DNA of 12,310 bases from CAYGJN01 sp964350135 (GTDB lineage Bacteria; Bdellovibrionota; Bacteriovoracia; Bacteriovoracales; Bacteriovoracaceae). Both the position numbers and the translations under genes were made by a program. Where the stretch lies: NCBI GenBank assembly GCA_964350135.1, contig CAYGJN010000088.1, forward strand, positions 1-12,310. The letters are read 5' to 3'. The notes under the pieces are model-generated. The model did no database searches and was not told where the DNA came from. It saw only the letters and a program-made list of their open reading frames with translations. Shown piece by piece: positions 6,520 to 12,310 of this stretch. Each line of letters starts with the position of its first letter. Within the stretch, counting starts at the first letter, position 1.

Positions 6520-6556
6520 TTAAGCTAGGATACTAGAAAGGTTGAGATATTACCAC

Positions 6557-6585
6557 TTATCCATAATTTATGTTATAAATATTAT
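6557..6585 (+). promoter_or_regulatory. Weak putative promoter of the SMP-30-like gene
   Basis: TTATCC (6557-6562) and TATTAT (6580-6585) are separated by 17 bases. The -10 is good and the -35 poor. It lies in the 107-base divergent gap before the SMP-30-like gene. Confidence 0.3.
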
Positions 6586-6626
6586 GCTCTTTTAAATTTT
6601 TCGTTCCAAAAAACTCAGGAGTATAA

Positions 6627-7472
6627 ATGAAGTTTCTATTATTTTTAATGCTTTTCTCTTTAAGTTTTACAGGCTTTGCAAAAAAACAAAAATATAAATG
6701 GCATGTTAGTGAAAATATCAAAACGCCTGAGTCTGTATATTATGCAGCAGAGTTAGGTTTGATATTTGTTTCAAACATAGATGGAGAAGGTACAAAAAAA
6801 GATGGTAAAGGGCATATTTCACTACTTTCTAAATCAGGAAAAGTTCTAAATTCAAACTGGGTTAGTGGTTTGAATGCACCTAAGGGAATGAGGTTTTCAA
6901 AAGGCATGTTATGGGTTTCTGATATAGACGAGCTTGTTGAAATTAATATTAGTAATGGCAAGATAGTTAAGAGATATCCCATTTCAGGTGCCAGGTTTTT
7001 AAATGATATCGCTATAGCTAAAAATGGAGATGTATTTGTATCAGACACCATAACGTCTAAAATCCATATTTTAAGAGATGGAGAAATCTCTACTTTTGTA
7101 GAAGGAGATAAGTATGAATCTCCAAATGGTTTGTTAGTTATAGGAGACGATCTATATGTTGCTCCATGGGGTTTAACCACTGACTGGTCAACTAAGGTTC
7201 TAGGTAGATTATATAAGATTAGCTTAACTTCAAAAGAACTGACTTTTATTAGTAAAAAACCACTGGGGCATTTAGATGGGCTTGAAATTGATAAATCAGG
7301 CAATTTTCTTGTTTCAGATTGGTCTGCAGGGCTTGTCTATAGAATTAACCCAGATGGCAAGACTACTGTCATATTCAAAGGTAATAAAGGCCTAGCGGAC
7401 ATTGGCTGGATACAAGCCTCTGAAACTCTATTAATTCCCTATATGAACGATAATGAAATCCTAGGAGTTTAG
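6627..7472 (+). CDS. Exported SMP-30/gluconolactonase-like beta-propeller
   Basis: This 281-residue protein has a clear Sec signal peptide (MKFLLFLMLF, cleavage likely after FTGFA, residue 18). The mature part is a six-bladed propeller of SMP-30/gluconolactonase/strictosidine-synthase type, with blade motifs PESVYY, PKGMRF, LNDIAI, SPNGLLV and LDGLEIDKSG. The three calcium ligands of human SMP-30 (Glu18, Asn154, Asp204) have convincing equivalents in Glu35, Asn167 and Asp217, with the last two exactly 50 residues apart as in the human enzyme; Asn126 matches the substrate-contacting Asn103. This suggests an active periplasmic metal-dependent lactonase or esterase rather than a plain NHL scaffold. 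The substrate is unknown. AGGAG lies six bases before the ATG. It stands alone between a divergent gene and a GC-rich hairpin. Confidence 0.83.
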   Translation: MKFLLFLMLFSLSFTGFAKKQKYKWHVSENIKTPESVYYAAELGLIFVSNIDGEGTKKDGKGHISLLSKSGKVLNSNWVSGLNAPKGMRFSKGMLWVSDIDELVEINISNGKIVKRYPISGARFLNDIAIAKNGDVFVSDTITSKIHILRDGEISTFVEGDKYESPNGLLVIGDDLYVAPWGLTTDWSTKVLGRLYKISLTSKELTFISKKPLGHLDGLEIDKSGNFLVSDWSAGLVYRINPDGKTTVIFKGNKGLADIGWIQASETLLIPYMNDNEILGV

Positions 7473-7475
7473 TAC

Positions 7476-7492
7476 CCGGGCCCGAAGGTCGG
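7476..7492 (+). terminator. GC-rich hairpin after the SMP-30-like gene
   Basis: Three bases past the stop codon, CC/GGCC pairs with GGTC/GG around a CGAA loop (six pairs, one G-T, one bulged G). This is striking in such AT-rich DNA. The following bases (TTAATCGC) are only weakly T-rich, so it may be a weak or factor-assisted terminator, or an mRNA 3'-stabilising stem. Confidence 0.4.
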
Positions 7493-7507
7493 TTAATCGC
7501 TGCCTTA

Positions 7508-7536
7508 TTGAATTACTCCCTTAGATTTGGTCTAAT
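7508..7536 (+). promoter_or_regulatory. Sigma70-type promoter of the KAS III/desaturase operon
   Basis: TTGAAT (7508-7513) and TCTAAT (7531-7536) are separated by exactly 17 bases. Each is close to the -35/-10 consensus. It sits about 50 bases before a gene with a very strong GGGGGAG ribosome site and is the best promoter match I found in the window. No operator-like dyad is evident beside it. Confidence 0.55.
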
Positions 7537-7585
7537 ACAGAGGCTAATGAATCTTAGTTTCATCAATATTTAAGGGGGAGTCCAA

Positions 7586-9127
7586 ATGTTAACAAAGCTA
7601 ATCGTGGTTACTACGATCTTATCTTTTTGTTCCATTTCTTATGCTGAAAATTTTCTTGATAGAAAACAATATCAAGCTGAAAAAGCAAAAGTAACTAAAT
7701 GGGGAAAGAAAGGTAAAAAGATAAATAGAAAAATTTCACAAGTTGACCGCCTGGATTATGTTGCAGTATTTGAAGACGATACGAAAAATCTGATTTCAGA
7801 AATTATTGGTGGTGACATCTATCTAAAACGAAAGAAAATAGGAACAACGAAGGGAGCGACTTCTAACGGTCGCCTTTATAATATTATCAATAAGTATAAT
7901 AGAGATAGCGAATACGATAAATTATCCCCTCAGGCTAAGTGGGTTGCTGCTCAAATTGCTGCCCTAAAACCAATGAGAGGAATTGTTGCAAGATTAAAAC
8001 CCCTGGTAGAAGATGCTGATGCTCCAATGATTCACTCACTCGTAGTCACAGGTATACGAGGTGTTAATGCCGGAATCAATGCTTTTAACTTTGATTCAAA
8101 ATGGGATGTAGGATTTGATTTTTTAACAAAGCCTTTTACTTCATTAGATAAAGAAAAAGATTTGATAAGTAATGAGACCGACCTGTATAACTTTGTAAAA
8201 GATGAAGTACTTCCTAATTTAAGGATTTTATCTGGTCGCCTAAGGGCACTTATTTATGCTGGTAAAACTCCCATCGAATTCGAGCCATTTTATTTTGATA
8301 ACAAACTGCTTTATAAATCCATGAATGTTGTTCATGAGAATGATCGGTTTGTTCTTATTGACCGCGCTGAAGTTCATGCTGCTTTATCTGCAACTTATTA
8401 TGCGATAAGCTCTCTTGAATACAGTTTGGGGTATAGCTGGACAGGACTTTTAAAGACTATGAATAATGTGGCAAAAGCATACGGACTTTATAATAACAAG
8501 TTAACTGCCAATCCAGATAAAATGACAGCAAAAGAACGTATTGAAAGAATTAGAAAAGAGAAAAATCTTTTTAGATTAAATAAAAATGGAAAAGAGTATA
8601 CTGAAGCAGCTTGGGCCTACTTTAGAGAAGCCTCAAGGCAAGCGAGGCTTTCATGGATTTATATTGATGGCTATGAGGGAACATCAGGTGAAAGATATCC
8701 TCTACTTGACCCTAGGGCAATCGCACCATTTGCACGAGTTATTGATACTTCTTTTGATAATATTGAAGAGTTAATTGATATTGAAGATAGTGAAGATCAT
8801 ATGACTGTTAGAAGCTCAATGATTCAAGGAGAGACTATTAAAGTTAAAACAAAGGCCCTCTTTTTTGATCCTCCTACTAGCTTAAGAGATTTCTTACCAA
8901 CTTCATTTCACGGTGGACAAAAAGAAACTGAGTTTAAAGTTGTAGGTGGAAAAATAAAAGCTAGGAATTACCAGTATGGAAACCCTAAGGGGTGGAATAC
9001 AAAAGTTTATAATAAATATTTCCCAGATATTAATACAGACGAGGATATTCCAAGAGCAGCTAGGATTTTAAGCCAGACTTGGGGAACAAGCGTAATGGGA
9101 ATGGCGCTTTACCCAATGTTATTCTAG
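7586..9127 (+). CDS. Secreted protein of unknown function (513 aa)
   Basis: I do not recognise this protein. It starts with a Sec signal peptide (MLTKLIVVTTILSFCSISYA, cleavage expected after Ala20; the Cys15 context is not a lipobox). The mature part is about 493 residues, soluble-looking, rich in Lys, Asp and aromatics, with no membrane helices. There is a helical-looking middle (residues about 100-320, with KWVAAQIAALKPMRG and EVHAALSATYYAISSLEYSLGYSW) and a more polar C-terminal third ending GTSVMGMALYPMLF. I see no catalytic motif. A GGGGGAG site precedes the ATG. Only 27 bases separate it from the KAS III fusion gene, and a good promoter lies upstream, so it is probably the first gene of that operon. 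It might be a periplasmic or surface carrier or binding partner for the pathway's lipid product; this is inference from position alone. Confidence 0.8.
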   Translation: MLTKLIVVTTILSFCSISYAENFLDRKQYQAEKAKVTKWGKKGKKINRKISQVDRLDYVAVFEDDTKNLISEIIGGDIYLKRKKIGTTKGATSNGRLYNIINKYNRDSEYDKLSPQAKWVAAQIAALKPMRGIVARLKPLVEDADAPMIHSLVVTGIRGVNAGINAFNFDSKWDVGFDFLTKPFTSLDKEKDLISNETDLYNFVKDEVLPNLRILSGRLRALIYAGKTPIEFEPFYFDNKLLYKSMNVVHENDRFVLIDRAEVHAALSATYYAISSLEYSLGYSWTGLLKTMNNVAKAYGLYNNKLTANPDKMTAKERIERIRKEKNLFRLNKNGKEYTEAAWAYFREASRQARLSWIYIDGYEGTSGERYPLLDPRAIAPFARVIDTSFDNIEELIDIEDSEDHMTVRSSMIQGETIKVKTKALFFDPPTSLRDFLPTSFHGGQKETEFKVVGGKIKARNYQYGNPKGWNTKVYNKYFPDINTDEDIPRAARILSQTWGTSVMGMALYPMLF

Positions 9128-9154
9128 GCTAGTGTTACTAATCACGAGGTTTAG

Positions 9155-11026
9155 ATGAGTTATAAAAATGTTTATTTAGTAGGAACAGGTTCTTTCTTTC
9201 CAGGAGAACCTATAAGCAACGATGAACTTAACGATTATCTAAAACCAGTTAATTCAAAATCTGACCGAATAAAAAAAATGATTTTACGTGATAACGGAAT
9301 TAAATCTCGTTATTACGGAATCGATAAAAATGGAAATACTCTTTATAGTATCGCTTCTATGGGAGCCCGGGCCGTTACAAAAGCTTTAGAGAGTGCCGGT
9401 AAAACCCTTGATGATATAGAGATGCTAACTGCGGGTACATGTTCAGGAGATACTCTTGTTCCAGGATATGCTAATATGTTGCAGGCGGAGCTCAAGGCTC
9501 AGCCAATGGAAACAAGTTCTCATACAGGTATCTGTGCTTCAGGGGTTGCAGCTTTTAGGTATGCTGCAGATGCTATTGAGACAGGCCGAATCGAAAATGC
9601 TGTTGTAACCGCAAGTGAGTTCCCCTCTCGAATGTTTAAGCACACTCGTTTCGTTGAAGGTTATGACGTAGATATGGACTCTCACTTTTTACGATGGATG
9701 CTCTCTGACGGGTCAGGAAGTTTTGTTCTTTCTGACAGACCTCATGAAAAAAAGATTTCTTTTAAGTTAAAACATATTCATCTGAAATCACATAGTGGTG
9801 ACTATGCTCCATGTATGTTTATAGGGCATCCGGTTCATGATCATACAAAGTCTATGTATGATTACCCAAGTTTTGCTGAAGCTGAAAAAGACGGGGCCAT
9901 GCTACTTCGTCAAAATATCAGAATGCTACCTCAGCTTTTTGAAATGTGTTTGCACGAATATGCCTCTCTTGTAAATAAAGGAATTTTTAATCCAAGTGAG
10001 ATTGATCACTTTGTTAATCATTACTCTTCAAAAAAATTTGAGGGTGTGATGGCGGAGCTTTTAGAAAAACTAGATATTATGGTTCCCAAAGAGAAATGGT
10101 TTTCTAATTTAGAAAACCGCGGAAATATGGGAGCGGCTTCAATATTTACTATGCTGGATGACCTTATTGCGCAAAGAGAGATTAAGGCCGGCGAAAAAAT
10201 ACTTTGTTTTATTCCTGAGTCTGGAAGGTTCTCTTGTGGATTTATTCTTTTAGAGGCATGTTCTCCAGGAGAGATCAGTGAAGAGAAAATAAATGCGACT
10301 GTAGAAGACTTAGTCGAAAAATCTGCGCCACCAGCGGATCTTGGTATGGAGCAATCAGACCAGTTGAGACGACTTTTACTTAATTTAGCAGATGTATGGC
10401 ATGACTTCAGATCTCGAGTTTGGCGAACCCCATACTTTTCAAAAATTACAAAAAATGAACTTACATTGGAAGATTATCTCACTTGGATGGAAAATTGGAT
10501 TCCTCAAGTTCGAGAAGGCTCAAAATGGATGAGAACAACTGTCAACAATCTTGAGTCACCTTTTGAAGAGTTAAAAGAGCTTATTGAACATCATGCCTCT
10601 GAGGAGCAAGACGATTGGAAAATGCTTTTTAAGGATTACAGAAGTGCTGGTGGACGAATCGATGATACTAATAAACTTGTGCTTAATAAGGGTGGTCATC
10701 GTTTAAATGATTTTATGTATTCAAGAGCTAATTCAAAAAATGCAGTAGATCTTCTTGGTGGTATGTATATTATTGAAGGGACTGGACAGAGAATTGTGCC
10801 AGCGATGCTTCCATTAGTTAGAAAACAATTATCTATTCCATCAAATTGTTTTAATTTTTTAAAATATCATAGCATTAATGATGAACACCATATCGAAGAG
10901 TGGTTAGGGACAGTTGAGATTGTGCTTTCACTTGATGAGGATGGGCAGTATGCAAAGAAAATTATTGAAACAGCTCAAGTTGTTGCTGATAATTATATCA
11001 AGCAAATGGAAGAGATCCTTAAATGA
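9155..11026 (+). CDS. Fusion: KAS III-like ketosynthase plus haem-oxygenase-like di-iron oxidase
   Basis: This 623-residue protein has two enzyme domains. Residues 1-370 are a thiolase-fold beta-ketoacyl-ACP synthase III with the catalytic triad in place: Cys127 (TGICASGVAAF), His289 (FVNHYSS), Asn324 (RGNMGAAS). After a charged linker (about 371-400), residues 400-623 form an all-helical haem-oxygenase-like domain with the spacing of di-iron oxidases (CADD, UndA, SznF group): Glu472-x6-His479, Glu541, His572-x3-Asp576-x2-His579. All six ligands are present, as in CADD. The predicted job is condensation of an acyl starter followed by O2-dependent oxidation or cleavage of the product. GAGG precedes the ATG. 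Its stop overlaps the next gene (ATGA). FabH proteins are normally about 320 residues, so the extra 250 are a true fusion. No frameshift is seen. Confidence 0.88.
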   Translation: MSYKNVYLVGTGSFFPGEPISNDELNDYLKPVNSKSDRIKKMILRDNGIKSRYYGIDKNGNTLYSIASMGARAVTKALESAGKTLDDIEMLTAGTCSGDTLVPGYANMLQAELKAQPMETSSHTGICASGVAAFRYAADAIETGRIENAVVTASEFPSRMFKHTRFVEGYDVDMDSHFLRWMLSDGSGSFVLSDRPHEKKISFKLKHIHLKSHSGDYAPCMFIGHPVHDHTKSMYDYPSFAEAEKDGAMLLRQNIRMLPQLFEMCLHEYASLVNKGIFNPSEIDHFVNHYSSKKFEGVMAELLEKLDIMVPKEKWFSNLENRGNMGAASIFTMLDDLIAQREIKAGEKILCFIPESGRFSCGFILLEACSPGEISEEKINATVEDLVEKSAPPADLGMEQSDQLRRLLLNLADVWHDFRSRVWRTPYFSKITKNELTLEDYLTWMENWIPQVREGSKWMRTTVNNLESPFEELKELIEHHASEEQDDWKMLFKDYRSAGGRIDDTNKLVLNKGGHRLNDFMYSRANSKNAVDLLGGMYIIEGTGQRIVPAMLPLVRKQLSIPSNCFNFLKYHSINDEHHIEEWLGTVEIVLSLDEDGQYAKKIIETAQVVADNYIKQMEEILK

Positions 11027-11895
11027 CAAAAAAGTCTTCCTTACGAGAGGGTTTTGATCGTAATGACCCTGATGCCTGGCTTGCTTTGAGACTTGATACA
11101 GGACTACTTATGGATCCAATTGCAAAAGCAGCTTGGGTTAAAGATAGTTCTCGTTGGTCTCGTCAGTTTCTGTTACCGCTTATCAAATATCCCTTGAAAA
11201 TAATTATTGCACTCATTCAAGTATATAAAGTTATTTGTCCTAATCTTTTTACTTCTTCAAAACTTCTTCATCGTATTATTGTTATGGGACTGAAAACCTT
11301 TGTAAGCCCTGAGGGGAACTATCTTTTTATGAGGCATTTTCACCTTGGCTCACAAGTTCTCGATTTCTTAAGGGATAATATCGACGGTGTAGAAATTCAG
11401 ACGAATCCTTTACTACCTGCAACTTTAGATGATTTTAAAGAAGAGTTGGTTTTAATCCATGATATAAATCTTTATAATTTTGTGATTGATTTAAATATCG
11501 AGTTAGAAGAAAAAGGTCTTGATATAAAGGGTAAAGAAAAACTAGATTTTACTGCTATCTATGAGCCTCCGATAAAAATTGAAGATTTGCCAAATGGGCC
11601 ATTGAACTTTATTGATATTCAAACTGCTATTGAATTTATACTTCCTTTATTTCAACTTCTTCTTACTGATAAGCAATTTTGGCGCTCGACTCAGAGCTTA
11701 CAGCTTGATGAAACTATCGGAGTTTACTTTGCTAAGATTTTAAATCTTCATAATCGTCTTTTTTTAGTGAATAATAAGCATCCTCTCGTTCCAGCAAGTA
11801 CAGATGAAGCAGGATATCGATTAGCCTTGCATAGTTTATCAACCGAAGCCCTACATGCAGCTCTGTTAAAAATTTCGAGAGGTGAGAAAATATGA
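11023..11895 (+). CDS. DUF6999-like protein of unknown function
   Basis: This 290-residue protein starts FDRNDPDAWLALRLDTGLL and carries the blocks SSKLLHRIIVMGLKTFVSPEGNYLF (split here by function unknown), MRHFHLGS (103-110), VLIHDINLYNFVIDLN (143-158) and ALHSLSTEALHAALL (268-282). I believe it belongs to DUF6999, named from memory and not verified. Conserved-looking Glu97, His105, His107, His146, Asp147, His270, Glu275 and His278 could form a metal site, but this is speculation. One hydrophobic stretch (about 48-72) could sit in the membrane. It overlaps both neighbours by four bases (ATGA at 11023-11026 and 11892-11895), so it is translated with the KAS III/di-iron fusion and the desaturase and most likely acts in the same lipid pathway. 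Confidence 0.8.
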   Translation: MTKKSSLREGFDRNDPDAWLALRLDTGLLMDPIAKAAWVKDSSRWSRQFLLPLIKYPLKIIIALIQVYKVICPNLFTSSKLLHRIIVMGLKTFVSPEGNYLFMRHFHLGSQVLDFLRDNIDGVEIQTNPLLPATLDDFKEELVLIHDINLYNFVIDLNIELEEKGLDIKGKEKLDFTAIYEPPIKIEDLPNGPLNFIDIQTAIEFILPLFQLLLTDKQFWRSTQSLQLDETIGVYFAKILNLHNRLFLVNNKHPLVPASTDEAGYRLALHSLSTEALHAALLKISRGEKI

Positions 11896-12310
11896 CCTTT
11901 TTTTTTTCTCTTTTCTTTATCATAATATGTGCGGGTATGTTGGGAGTGAGTATTGGATACCACCGTTTTCTTTCTCACAGGTCATTTAAAGCTCAAAGAT
12001 GGTTTGAAGTTTTAATTGTCTTCTTAGGTATTCCTGCGGGAACTCCAATCCAATGGGTAGGAAATCACAGAGCACATCATCGCTATGTTGATACGGAGAA
12101 AGACCCTCACTCGCCACATTACGGCGGTTTTTGGTGGGCACATTGTGGGTGGTATATAAACTCCAGGAATCCACTACTTTGTTTTTTTTATGCTATTGCT
12201 GGGCCCCTGCGCACACTTTTTGATGCCTATTATCGACCAAGGTCAAATCAGGAGTATAATTCTTACGCCTTGGATATTATTTCGGACAAAGTATATGCTT
12301 GGATGATTCT
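11892..12310 (+). CDS. Membrane fatty-acid desaturase (acyl-CoA/acyl-lipid type), cut by window end
   Basis: The frame is open from ATG 11892 to the end, 139 complete codons, with no stop. GAGGTGAG lies just upstream, and the ATG overlaps the previous stop (ATGA). Two of the three histidine boxes of integral-membrane di-iron desaturases are present: HRFLSH (His24, His29) and HRAHH (His59, His62, His63) in GNHRAHHRYVDTEKDPHS, the form typical of delta-9 acyl-CoA/acyl-lipid desaturases. The third box (HNxHH-like) would lie beyond the window. Hydrophobic segments cover about residues 3-22 and 38-55. The expected role is O2-dependent introduction of a double bond into a membrane-bound acyl chain. 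Its place after the ketosynthase/oxidase fusion suggests it acts on the substrate or product of that pathway rather than in general membrane fluidity. Confidence 0.9.
   Translation, partial: MTFFFSLFFIIICAGMLGVSIGYHRFLSHRSFKAQRWFEVLIVFLGIPAGTPIQWVGNHRAHHRYVDTEKDPHSPHYGGFWWAHCGWYINSRNPLLCFFYAIAGPLRTLFDAYYRPRSNQEYNSYALDIISDKVYAWMI

Noticed and set aside
6740..7303. A 187-codon reverse-strand frame inside the SMP-30-like gene.
   Set aside because: It is antisense to a gene with a signal peptide and family motifs, and its Pro/Ser-rich product resembles no protein; it is a shadow frame.

Overview
The window is AT-rich, compact bacterial DNA from a Gram-negative organism. Several products carry Sec signal peptides, Shine-Dalgarno sites are purine-rich, and the glutaredoxin-like, pirin, DoxX and DUF5522-type genes are of proteobacterial style. 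Composition and gene style would fit the Bdellovibrionota (Bacteriovorax/Halobacteriovorax type), but that placement is inference and no rRNA is present to confirm it.

Layout. (1) Positions 1-1540 are gene-poor. They hold a start-less C-terminal gene remnant (52-297), one doubtful small reverse ORF (558-767), a 9-bp inverted repeat (544-591), and a structured, GC-richer block (about 1236-1490) that looks like a non-coding RNA or a truncated group II intron-like element. (2) Positions 1543-4185 are a redox/quinone-stress style module: a LysR regulator (reverse), divergent from a DoxX membrane protein, a pirin with an intact metal site and an NADPH-dependent FMN reductase. The short divergent spacer carries a symmetric candidate operator. 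(3) Positions 4301-6519 hold single genes: an apparently exported Nudix hydrolase of the NUDT9/TRPM2 ADP-ribose pyrophosphatase type, a membrane-anchored glutaredoxin-like protein, a small P-loop kinase, and a reverse-strand Cys-rich DUF5522-like protein. (4) Positions 6627-7472 encode an exported SMP-30/gluconolactonase-type beta-propeller, followed by a GC-rich hairpin.

(5) Positions 7508-12310 are the most interesting part. A good sigma70-type promoter precedes four same-strand, tightly spaced genes. They encode a 513-aa secreted protein of unknown function; a 623-aa fusion of a beta-ketoacyl-ACP synthase III (Cys127/His289/Asn324) with a haem-oxygenase-like di-iron oxidase domain carrying all six expected ligands; a 290-aa protein of unknown function (DUF6999-like); and a membrane fatty-acid desaturase running off the window. 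The last three are joined by 4-nt ATGA overlaps. Together they suggest an uncharacterised pathway that condenses an acyl chain, oxidatively modifies or cleaves it at a di-iron centre, and desaturates the lipid. The product cannot be deduced from sequence alone.
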